DNA of 64,000 bases, taken from NCBI GenBank assembly GCA_050486205.1, contig JBJHCW010000001.1, positions 372,001 through 436,000 on the forward strand, in the 5' to 3' direction. Both the position numbers and the translations under genes were made by a program. The notes beneath the pieces were generated by a model that did not search any database, was not told the origin of the DNA, and saw nothing but the letters and a program-made list of their open reading frames with translations. The DNA is from PWQG01 sp050486205 (GTDB taxonomy: Bacteria > Pseudomonadota > Gammaproteobacteria > Pseudomonadales > Pseudohongiellaceae). Positions 36,083 through 43,842 of the stretch are shown in pieces; within the stretch, counting starts at the first letter, position 1, and the number at the start of each line of letters is the position of its first letter.

Positions 36083-37720
36083 ATGCAAAAACTGATTACC
36101 ATCCGATCTCGACTTATCCTGCTCATTGCCCTGCCAATGCTGGCGTTAATGCTGATCACCGGCTTGGCCCTGCGGCTGATGGCTAACGTCGAATCCGGCA
36201 TGGAACGCGTCTATGAAGACCGTGTCATTCCGCTACAACAACTGAAGGACATAGCCGACAACTACGCGGTGCTGGTCATTGATGCTGTGAACAAGGCAGA
36301 TTCAGGCATGCTGACAGCAGAACAGGCGCTGGCCAATGTGCGCGAAGCTCGTACCTCCATCAACACCCGATGGCAACAGTATCGGGCCACCTCGCTTACG
36401 CCGGAGGAAGTGCGACTGGCCCATGAAGCCGAGTCGCTGTTCCAGAGAGCCGCAGCTGATCTTGATCGCCTGGAGCAGGCGCTTGGATTCCTTTCAGGTG
36501 ATATCACCGGCGAGCTTGGTGCATTCAACGGTCCCCTGTATCGCAGCATTGACCCGATCAGCGACAAGATCAATGAACTGGTGGACCTGCAACTGCGCGT
36601 TGCCAGCGAAGAGTACGTAGCCGCGGATCAGGCCTACAACAATGCTGTATTGACACTGTGGCTGATTGTCGGCGCGATTACCCTGGTGCTGTCTGCCGGC
36701 GGCATTGTCACCATGCGCTCGATAACAGTCCCCCTGGACACCCTGCGACAGACCATTGTCTCGGTGAGTGACACACAGAATCTGTCCAATCGTGTGCCAA
36801 TAAAAGCGGGCGACGAAATCGGCGTAACTGCGGCGGCTTTCAACGACATGCTGAAGGACTTCGCGCAAAGCATAAACACCCTCCGGGGCAATACCGACCA
36901 ACTGGCATCCGCAGCTGAGGAACTGTCAACGGTCAGCGCGCAGAGTGACACCAACCTGGACAACCAACGGGCACAGACCGAGCAGGTTGCTACGGCCATG
37001 AATCAGATGACAGCATCTGTGCAGGACATTGCACAAAGCGCCAGCAATACCGCAGAGGCCAGCAAGACGGCAGATCAAAAAACCCGTGAGGGCGGCAAGG
37101 CCATTCGTTCTGTCATACGGTCAATCAGCAATCTGAGCCAGGAAGTCGGCCAGATTGCCGGGTCTGCGCGGGAGCTGGAAAAGAAGAGTGAACAGATCGA
37201 ATCAGTACTGGAAGTCATCCAGGGCATAGCGGAGCAGACCAATCTGCTGGCACTGAATGCAGCCATCGAGGCGGCACGGGCGGGTGAACAGGGTCGTGGT
37301 TTCGCCGTGGTGGCGGACGAGGTCCGGACCCTGGCGTCACGCACACAGCAGTCCACGGCGGACATTCAGACAATGATCGACCAGTTGCAGGTTGGCGCCA
37401 AGGGCATGGTCAGCACCAGCGAGCAGGGTCGGGAGTTGGCTGAAAAGACCGAAAGCTCTGCCAGTCAGGCAGATGAGGTACTTGACGACATCATGAATTC
37501 GATCAGCAGCATCAATGACATGGCCGCGCAGATCGCGAGTGCGGCCGAGGAGCAGAACAGCGTTGCCGATGAAATCAACCGCAATATCATCGGCATCAGC
37601 GAAATCACCACGGAAAATGCCACCGGGGTGCGCCAGACGTCGGCAGCCAGCCATGAACTGTCGCGTATTGCGCTGGAAGTACGCGAACTGGCATCGCAAT
37701 ACCACACCAGACAAGGCTAG
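36083..37720 (+). CDS. Methyl-accepting chemotaxis protein
   Basis: 545-residue transmembrane chemoreceptor. TM1 (LILLIALPMLALMLITGLAL), a four-helix-bundle type sensing domain (about 35-190), TM2 (LWLIVGAITLVLSAGGIVT), HAMP (about 212-265) and the signalling helical hairpin whose tip reads GIAEQTNLLALNAAIEAARA. Methylation-type Glu/Gln pairs appear in the flanking helices. The protein ends TRQG without a CheR-binding pentapeptide. ATG 36083 is preferred (AAGGA at 36071-36075, spacing 7); GTG 36047 would add a polar tail before TM1. Ligand unknown. Closed by an 18-bp hairpin. Confidence 0.95.
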   Translation: MQKLITIRSRLILLIALPMLALMLITGLALRLMANVESGMERVYEDRVIPLQQLKDIADNYAVLVIDAVNKADSGMLTAEQALANVREARTSINTRWQQYRATSLTPEEVRLAHEAESLFQRAAADLDRLEQALGFLSGDITGELGAFNGPLYRSIDPISDKINELVDLQLRVASEEYVAADQAYNNAVLTLWLIVGAITLVLSAGGIVTMRSITVPLDTLRQTIVSVSDTQNLSNRVPIKAGDEIGVTAAAFNDMLKDFAQSINTLRGNTDQLASAAEELSTVSAQSDTNLDNQRAQTEQVATAMNQMTASVQDIAQSASNTAEASKTADQKTREGGKAIRSVIRSISNLSQEVGQIAGSARELEKKSEQIESVLEVIQGIAEQTNLLALNAAIEAARAGEQGRGFAVVADEVRTLASRTQQSTADIQTMIDQLQVGAKGMVSTSEQGRELAEKTESSASQADEVLDDIMNSISSINDMAAQIASAAEEQNSVADEINRNIIGISEITTENATGVRQTSAASHELSRIALEVRELASQYHTRQG

Positions 37721-37724
37721 CCAG

Positions 37725-37763
37725 GCAACAGAAAGGCCAGACAATGTCTGGCCTTTCTGTTGC
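37725..37763. terminator. Long perfect hairpin between convergent MCP and receptor genes
   Basis: GCAACAGAAAGGCCAGAC (37725-37742) and its exact complement (37746-37763) form an 18-bp stem with a 3-base loop. It starts 4 bp after the MCP stop. The only T-rich part is inside the right arm (CCTTTC), so it may work as a bidirectional terminator without a U-tract. Confidence 0.7.
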
Positions 37764-37796
37764 GGAGGCGCGATAGCACCCCGGTGCAGGCTGCAT

Positions 37797-40700
37797 TCAG
37801 AATTTGTAACGAACTCCAATCTGCATGGCCCACCGCGACTCACCACGATTGTCCCTGAGAGTCAGGTCACGGACATTGCTCTCGTTGAAGCTGTAGACAT
37901 ACAGCCCGCTGTCAGGATCTATGCCCTGGAAGCTGGCAATACCCAATCCGCCCGGAAAGCCAACTTCTTCGATGCGTCCCCAGTCGCTGTTCAACAGATT
38001 GCCGAAGTTCAGGATATCCAGCCAGATCTCCCCGCGGCCACCCATGAAGCCGGGCACTTCCTGCGAGAATCGCACGTCCAGTGAGTGGACGGTCGGTGAG
38101 CGGTTGGCATTGATACCGGCAATCTGTCCTGCCTGATTACGAAGCCCCGGCGTGCGGTCCATGAAATCAAAGAATGCCGCTTCCATGGCAGCACCACCGG
38201 TAAAAATCACATCACCGGGACCAGACGGAATGTACAACGGATCCACACCTGATCGACGATCACCATTGGCGTCATTGATGAACGTGTAGGTGAACGGACG
38301 GCCCGAACGGCCTTCGTAGAACATGCCAACCGAGGACCGCAGACCCGGGAAGAACTCTCGCTGATAGGTCAAGGACGCATTGTATCGATCACGCAGTGCA
38401 TAATTGGAGTTTTCGGCGATATTGGCATTTCGATCGGCGCGTATCGAGTTGTTCCAGTTTGAGGCAGCCTGTGAGCTGGTCAGGGGATTCACTTCCTTGG
38501 CGGCGGTTCGTGTGTAGGCCACGTTCCACAACCAGTTCGGGTCAGCCGGACCTTGCAACGCCAGCGTGAACTGACGCCCGCTGCCCTTGCTGGTGGGCCG
38601 CGCAATGGTGCTGTCGAAACTGAAGTCCGGATTGGTGTTCGGTGTTTTCTGGTTGTTGTTGCCGGTCCACTGCCCAGGCACGGTGGTGGTCCAGTACAGT
38701 GGACGTCCATCCGGAGCCACACCTGTGGGAGCGCCAAGGTTCGGTTTCTCGTAGTAGATACCGTTGTTGACTTCAGTGATCAGGAGCTCAGCGCTGATGA
38801 TCATGCCGTACATCGGCAATTCATGATCAATGCCGATATTGCCTTTCCAGACCGATGGCAGATTCATGTCGGGATCCACAAAGTCAACCACACCACCCAG
38901 ACCCGGCGGCGGACGCTGACCCGGCTGGTTGTTCGGATCCGGGCTGAATGTGATGCCATCCGAAGCAGGGTTTGCACTGAAGATCGAGCTCTGGATCACG
39001 TTATTGTTGGTAAAGGGGTTGGACAACCAGACGTTGGCCGCAATGCCCTGGAACAGACCAACCCCGCCACGAATCTGTGTTGCACGTTCAAACTCAGGGC
39101 TGTAGTTGAAACCGAAGCGAGGTTGAAGCAGCATATTGCCATCGATGGTGGCATCGTTACGCAGTCCGAAGAAATCGGAGGCTGCGGCGTTGAACGGCGG
39201 TCGGTCGTCCACAACAGGTGCATCCAGGCGAAGCCCGGCAGTCAGCGATAACTGCTGATTGACCCGCCAGGTATCCTGAAGGAACAAGCCCCAGTTGCCA
39301 AGCGTCCATGAGGCCGCGCGCGTGTCAATACCACCTTGCGTGGGGTAGTAAACTTCGAAAGTGCCTGGTGTACCATTGCGGAACGCCTCTATACCATAGA
39401 ATTGGTACACACCGTACTGATCCCGACCGAAGAGGTTCAGCATGTCACGGGTCTGATAGTCAAAACCAAACTTGATTTCATGATCGCCCATGAAATACGT
39501 ACCCGCAGCCGCTACATCCCAGGTCTCGGTTTCCAGGATATTGACGTGACGGAAGCGCTCGGAGCCGATGAAAATGCTGTCGGCACCTGAACAGTTGTTG
39601 CTGTTCAGACAGATCTGAATCTGCGGCAACGGATTACCGATGTCCCAGTTTGACTCCTGCTCGGCGTAGCTGACCTTGAGCTCGGTATAGAAATTCGGAC
39701 CCCAGTCACTATAGAGCTGAGCGACATAGCTGGAGAAGGACTTGATGTTGGTCTGCCAGTAGCTTGACAGCGACAGGCTACGTGCCCCGATGCTGCGCAG
39801 GAACGGATCTTCCTGCTCAGTGCGGTTGTAGCGGAAACTGGCGCGATGGTCATCGTTGATGTTCCAGTCCAGCTTGATCATGATGTCTTCGATGTCAGTG
39901 TCCAGACTGCCCGGCGGATCAAAGCTGCCGGCATCGAACCCCCAGACATTCTGTGCAATGCTCTGCACTTCCTGGATATCCGCCGTGCTGATACCTGTCA
40001 CAATCTGACCGGCACTGGAGCCGGCAGGGCCAAACACCGGCGCCAGCGCCGAGCGGGTGAAACGCTCATAGCTGCCAAAGAAGAACAGCCTGTCACGCAC
40101 AATCGGGCCACCCATGGTCAGACCCAGGGTCTCTTCATCTTCAAACCCCTGGAATCGATTGCCATCGCGTTTACCGGTCCAGCTGTTGTTGCGTGTGATG
40201 TAGTACGCCGAACCATCCAGGTTATTGGTACCCGATCGGGTCACTGCATCCACACTGGCACCCGTGTAGCCGGAAAGTGCCACGTCATAGTTGGACAGCG
40301 AGATGTTGATTGACTCAATGGCGTCAATACTGATGGACTGCCGGTCTGTGGGCAGGTTGTTGGCCTCAAGACCGAAGGCGTCATTGGTGGAAACACCGTC
40401 GATACGGATATTGTTGAATCGTGTGTTCTGACCACCCGCTGAGATCTCTCCCCGCTCCTTGTCGACCTGGGAGATACGCGGGTCTGTACGGATATAGTCC
40501 TGGATACTGCGAGAGATGGTCGGCAGCGCTTCAATCTGCTCCCGATCAACCACCGTGCCCGCACCCATACGTGCCGGGTCGAACACGCCACCACCACGGG
40601 TGCCAGTAACGATTATTTCCTCAGTCAAAGCACTGCGTTCCATCTGCAGGTCAAGATTGGCTGTATCAGCCAGTTGCAGGAACTGATCCTCCAATGTAGC

Positions 40701-41030
40701 CGGTCGGAACCCGGGGCCGGTGGCCGTTACACGGTACGGACCACCGACTCGCAAGCCACGCAACTGGAAGCGCCCTTCTGCGTCGGTGGTTGTACGGCTG
40801 GTTGTTCCCGATGGTACATGCACTATCTGAACGCTGGCATTGGGCACTACCTGACCGGTAGTGTCCGTCACACGACCGCCCGCAGAGGCCGAGGTGACCT
40901 GTGCGTGAGCACTACCGCACAGCATTACTGCCATCATCAGCACGGCACCAATAGCGGCAAACACTCGTGCCGAACTGCGACTGCCCGTCCAGCAGGCGAC
41001 CTTTCGGTCCACTGCATTGTGATAAGTCAT
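37797..41030 (-). CDS. TonB-dependent receptor, Oar-like, with carboxypeptidase-regulatory domain
   Basis: 1077-residue outer-membrane receptor. Signal peptide to AHA, then a carboxypeptidase-regulatory-like beta-sandwich (GGRVTDTTGQVVPNASVQIV), linker with EEIIVTGTRG, a plug domain (ALPTISRSIQDYIRTDPRIS; RIDGVSTNDAFG), and a large barrel ending in aromatic MQIGVRYKF. Oar-like receptors are larger than siderophore receptors and take up large or complexed substrates. GGAGAGAG 3-10 bp before ATG 41030 fixes the start. Upstream, five Pho half-sites at 41104-41154. Expected role: import of a phosphorus compound. Confidence 0.93.
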   Translation of the reverse strand: MTYHNAVDRKVACWTGSRSSARVFAAIGAVLMMAVMLCGSAHAQVTSASAGGRVTDTTGQVVPNASVQIVHVPSGTTSRTTTDAEGRFQLRGLRVGGPYRVTATGPGFRPATLEDQFLQLADTANLDLQMERSALTEEIIVTGTRGGGVFDPARMGAGTVVDREQIEALPTISRSIQDYIRTDPRISQVDKERGEISAGGQNTRFNNIRIDGVSTNDAFGLEANNLPTDRQSISIDAIESINISLSNYDVALSGYTGASVDAVTRSGTNNLDGSAYYITRNNSWTGKRDGNRFQGFEDEETLGLTMGGPIVRDRLFFFGSYERFTRSALAPVFGPAGSSAGQIVTGISTADIQEVQSIAQNVWGFDAGSFDPPGSLDTDIEDIMIKLDWNINDDHRASFRYNRTEQEDPFLRSIGARSLSLSSYWQTNIKSFSSYVAQLYSDWGPNFYTELKVSYAEQESNWDIGNPLPQIQICLNSNNCSGADSIFIGSERFRHVNILETETWDVAAAGTYFMGDHEIKFGFDYQTRDMLNLFGRDQYGVYQFYGIEAFRNGTPGTFEVYYPTQGGIDTRAASWTLGNWGLFLQDTWRVNQQLSLTAGLRLDAPVVDDRPPFNAAASDFFGLRNDATIDGNMLLQPRFGFNYSPEFERATQIRGGVGLFQGIAANVWLSNPFTNNNVIQSSIFSANPASDGITFSPDPNNQPGQRPPPGLGGVVDFVDPDMNLPSVWKGNIGIDHELPMYGMIISAELLITEVNNGIYYEKPNLGAPTGVAPDGRPLYWTTTVPGQWTGNNNQKTPNTNPDFSFDSTIARPTSKGSGRQFTLALQGPADPNWLWNVAYTRTAAKEVNPLTSSQAASNWNNSIRADRNANIAENSNYALRDRYNASLTYQREFFPGLRSSVGMFYEGRSGRPFTYTFINDANGDRRSGVDPLYIPSGPGDVIFTGGAAMEAAFFDFMDRTPGLRNQAGQIAGINANRSPTVHSLDVRFSQEVPGFMGGRGEIWLDILNFGNLLNSDWGRIEEVGFPGGLGIASFQGIDPDSGLYVYSFNESNVRDLTLRDNRGESRWAMQIGVRYKF

Positions 41031-41103
41031 TACTCTCTCCTGACAAAACTCTTGAATCATTGTTTTACGGAAGTACAGACACGGCGAAGATACGCCCGGT
41101 TCG

Positions 41104-41154
41104 GTGACAGACCGGTGACGGATTGATGAATTTTTCTGGGCAGATTCATGACAG
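41104..41154 (-). promoter_or_regulatory. Pho-box array of the first receptor gene
   Basis: Five 7-mers on the minus strand in exact 11-bp register: CTGTCAT (41154-41148), CTGCCCA (41143-41137), AATTCAT (41132-41126), CCGTCAC (41121-41115) and CTGTCAC (41110-41104). They match the PhoB half-site CTGTCAT at 7, 4, 4, 5 and 6 positions. TATCTT (41092-41087) follows 11 bp later as a -10-like element, and the start codon is 74 bp from the array. Confidence 0.75.
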
Positions 41155-41157
41155 ATG

Positions 41158-41191
41158 CTGTCATGTTTTCGACATCAGAACTGCCTAGAAT
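41158..41191 (+). promoter_or_regulatory. Pho box and -10 of the ENPP gene
   Basis: CTGTCAT (41158-41164) and TCGACAT (41169-41175) are 11 bp apart; TAGAAT (41186-41191) follows exactly 10 bp later. This is the PhoB-promoter layout in which the Pho box replaces the -35. A start near 41198 gives a leader containing AGGGA (41208-41212) before GTG 41221. The first half-site is also one arm of a palindrome with the opposite array (41147-41165). Confidence 0.75.
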
Positions 41192-41220
41192 GGAGGCATT
41201 CAATCTCAGGGATAAAAGCC

Positions 41221-42525
41221 GTGAATAAACAGTTTTTCCTTTGCCTTGCCCTGCTGCTGTCCCTCTCATGCTGCTCAGCAGACTCTGCTCAGTCTTCGGA
41301 TTCCATTGACACGACTGCCCGAAGCCTGGAGTCAACCGTCATCCTGATTTCCATTGATGGCATGGGGGTGGACTACCTGGACCGTTTCCATGCCCCGCAT
41401 CTGGCCGCCTTCGCCGAAGCCGGTCTGCAGGCAGAAGCACTGCGCCCGGTGTTTCCGACCAAGACCTTCCCCAACCACTACTCACTGGTCACCGGGCTGT
41501 ATCCGGAAAACCACGGCATTGTGGACAACGCCATCTATGACCCCGAATACGACGCTGTCTTTGGCATGCGCCTGCGCGACGAAGTCGAGAACCCACGCTG
41601 GTGGGGCGGGGAACCAATCTGGGTAACGGCGGAGAAACAGGGACAGGTGTCGGCAACGTTTTTTTTCCCAGGTTCAGAGGCCCCCATTCAGGGCATCAGC
41701 CCTTCCTACTGGTACACCTATGACGACAATATCCCCAACCGGGAACGTGTGGACACTGTGATTGAATGGCTGGAGAAACCACAGGCCGACCGCCCCCGCA
41801 TCATCACACTCTACTTCAGTGATGTTGACACGATTGGGCATCAGTACGGCCCCTACGGTGCCCCGACCGGTGAGGCCCTGACTCAGGTAGACATCGAAAT
41901 CGGCTATCTTCTGGAGCAACTCGACAGGCGAGGTTTTCGGGAGCAGGTTGACGTGATCATCACCTCGGATCACGGCATGGCGGAGGTGGATCTGAGCAAA
42001 CACATCATCATTGACGAAGCCTTTGACACAGACCTGGCAGACCGGGTGCTGTACTCACGGGAACTGGTGAGCATATTCCCGCAGGCAGGGCAGAAGGATG
42101 AGATATACCGGCAACTGCAACAGAACCTGCCACCACAGGCCACTGTGTACCGCAAGTCCGAAATGCCGGAACGCTTTCACTTCTCACAAAACCGGCGAAT
42201 TGCGCCCCTGATCGCGATGGTGGATATCGGCCACATATTCCTGCGCCGCAGCTGGCTGGAAGGCATGTTGGAAGAACCCGAGTCTGATCGCCCCAGAGGC
42301 GGACACGGCTATGACAATGCCGCGCCGGAAATGCTGGGTGTGCTGATGGCACAGGGTCCCAGTTTCCATGCACAAACGCGCGTCGGGGAACTGAGCATGG
42401 TGGACATCTACAACGTCATGGCCGCCATTCTGGAGCTGCAGCCGGCACCCAACGATGGCAATCCGGACGTTCTGCCTCTGCTGCTGCGCAACCACGGGAA
42501 TCATTCAACGAGCCAGCGCGACTGA
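41221..42525 (+). CDS. Secreted ENPP-type nucleotide pyrophosphatase/phosphodiesterase
   Basis: 434 residues of the alkaline-phosphatase superfamily, ENPP branch. Signal region LCLALLLSLSCCSADS, possibly lipid-modified. Catalytic Thr in KTFPNHYSLVTGLYPENHG; metal ligands in YFSDVDTIGHQYG, IITSDHGM and GGHGYDN; all expected positions are filled. Such enzymes cleave phosphodiester or pyrophosphate bonds of nucleotides, lipids or glycerophosphodiesters. GTG 41221 is chosen for AGGGA 8 bp upstream and the position right before the signal sequence; an upstream ATG (41155) would lie in the Pho box. It overlaps the convergent PI-PLC gene by 25 bp. Confidence 0.92.
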   Translation: MNKQFFLCLALLLSLSCCSADSAQSSDSIDTTARSLESTVILISIDGMGVDYLDRFHAPHLAAFAEAGLQAEALRPVFPTKTFPNHYSLVTGLYPENHGIVDNAIYDPEYDAVFGMRLRDEVENPRWWGGEPIWVTAEKQGQVSATFFFPGSEAPIQGISPSYWYTYDDNIPNRERVDTVIEWLEKPQADRPRIITLYFSDVDTIGHQYGPYGAPTGEALTQVDIEIGYLLEQLDRRGFREQVDVIITSDHGMAEVDLSKHIIIDEAFDTDLADRVLYSRELVSIFPQAGQKDEIYRQLQQNLPPQATVYRKSEMPERFHFSQNRRIAPLIAMVDIGHIFLRRSWLEGMLEEPESDRPRGGHGYDNAAPEMLGVLMAQGPSFHAQTRVGELSMVDIYNVMAAILELQPAPNDGNPDVLPLLLRNHGNHSTSQRD

Positions 42526-43700
42526 CAATCCTCAGGGGCGCTGACCGGATTGCAGCGCGCCACGCCAGTGGCACCCGGCAGCTCGACCACGTAACCGGAA
42601 CCAAACGGCGACGGCTCAACATAATCCGTGCTCACGTACTGAGCGCCACTTGCCAGCGCCTGGTCACGACGTTGTGTGTCACCGGAGCGAGCCTCAACAG
42701 TAGGAATATCCGAACGGGTACGGATCAGGAAACCAGCCTCGCTGTAGCTGCGGATCAACTCAAAATCATTCAATACATTGTTCATCTTGATGAAGCCCGC
42801 CGTTGGCTCACCGGGTGGAGAACTGACGAACATCAGGCGCCCGCCCAGATCCGGCGCGCCTTCCAGGTACGCAGTGCGGTGCGAACCGGTATTATCCAGC
42901 GCGAACAGCACCTTGCCCCGACTCTGTGCGAGCGTGGGCCAGCCGGTATTGCTCACTGCAGATTCCAGCGTCGCGTGGTCCCCGCGCACATCATCGGGCG
43001 TGATGATGTGATCTCTGGCAAACACTGAAGCAATTTCGGCATCCACGTCCAGGATATTGCTGGCATCCACCGGCACAGGCACCGTGTACCTGACGGGTCC
43101 GAAATTCGGTCGCGGTGCGTCCTTCATCTCCACCAGCACCATCACTGGAAAGTGGTTGGGGTTGGCCAGCGACCAGTCACGCAGCTCGCCCAGGCAAGCC
43201 ACAAAAGTCAGGCAATGCGATCGGTAGTCAAGATCCTGTGAATGCAGGACCTTGAAACCCGGGTCCAACATCGCCGCCGGCCGGATAAAGGCATCATCAC
43301 CGGCAAGCAATGCACCTGCGGGTTCCGCGTACAGCCCCCCCTCGGGATCGGCAAAGATGTCGAGCTCTATCTGGCGGATGCCGAGCTGATCCAGCTGCTC
43401 GGTCAGGCTGCGATGCCCATAGTCGATGCTGTCAGCCCAGCCCGGGCGCCACTCGTCGATGATCTCAACCAGCACCGGCAGCGGATGCAGCTTGTAGCTG
43501 TTATGGGTGCCCAGCACCTGGATCTGGTTCAGCCTGAGACAGTTATCCACCGAGTCTGCAGTCAACGTGTCACAGGCTGTTTGTGCGAGCGCCATCGGCC
43601 GTCCCGCAGTGCCAACATACAGAGCCCACAGGCAAAGCACAGCCGCTGCAGACACCGTCAAATTTGTAGCTCGATTCTTACTCACCATCAATGCCTTCAT
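42501..43700 (-). CDS. Exported Ca2+-dependent phosphoinositide phospholipase C (PI-PLC-C1 type)
   Basis: 399 residues with an export segment (LTVSAAAVLCLWALYVG). The PI-PLC TIM-barrel motifs are LGTHNSYKLHPL (first catalytic His), QLGIRQIELDIFAD (Glu/Asp calcium ligands), FKVLHSQDLDYRSHC (second His) and PVMVLVEMKDAP. The calcium-dependent C1-like family cleaves glycerophosphoinositides to inositol phosphate and diacylglycerol or a related product. ATG 43700 has GGAGGG 8 bp upstream; ATG 43688 is the alternative. A weaker Pho-like array lies at 43734. Its 3' end overlaps the ENPP gene on the other strand. Confidence 0.88.
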   Translation of the reverse strand: MKALMVSKNRATNLTVSAAAVLCLWALYVGTAGRPMALAQTACDTLTADSVDNCLRLNQIQVLGTHNSYKLHPLPVLVEIIDEWRPGWADSIDYGHRSLTEQLDQLGIRQIELDIFADPEGGLYAEPAGALLAGDDAFIRPAAMLDPGFKVLHSQDLDYRSHCLTFVACLGELRDWSLANPNHFPVMVLVEMKDAPRPNFGPVRYTVPVPVDASNILDVDAEIASVFARDHIITPDDVRGDHATLESAVSNTGWPTLAQSRGKVLFALDNTGSHRTAYLEGAPDLGGRLMFVSSPPGEPTAGFIKMNNVLNDFELIRSYSEAGFLIRTRSDIPTVEARSGDTQRRDQALASGAQYVSTDYVEPSPFGSGYVVELPGATGVARCNPVSAPEDCQSRWLVE

Positions 43701-43733
43701 GCCTTGCACCCTCCGCAATGTTTACATGAGTCG

Positions 43734-43762
43734 AACACAAACATGTGAAACATTCATTACAA
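43734..43762 (-). promoter_or_regulatory. Weak Pho-box-like repeats before the PI-PLC gene
   Basis: TTGTAAT (43762-43756), GTTTCAC (43751-43745) and TTGTGTT (43740-43734) on the minus strand keep the 11-bp register but match the half-site at only 5, 4 and 4 positions. No clear -10 is visible downstream. Support comes mainly from the context. Confidence 0.45.
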
Positions 43763-43771
43763 CAGCGGATG

Positions 43772-43805
43772 TTGTAATACGATTGTCATTCAATACTGCT
43801 GTACT
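43772..43805 (+). promoter_or_regulatory. Pho box and -10-like element of the PHP-phosphoesterase operon
   Basis: TTGTAAT (43772-43778) and TTGTCAT (43783-43789) are 11 bp apart and match CTGTCAT at 5 and 6 positions. TGTACT (43800-43805) lies 10 bp further. Transcription would begin near 43812, which argues against ATG 43819 as start of the PHP gene. Confidence 0.65.
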
Positions 43806-43842
43806 GGAGAGCCCGATAATGACAATTACAGGACCACAAGTA

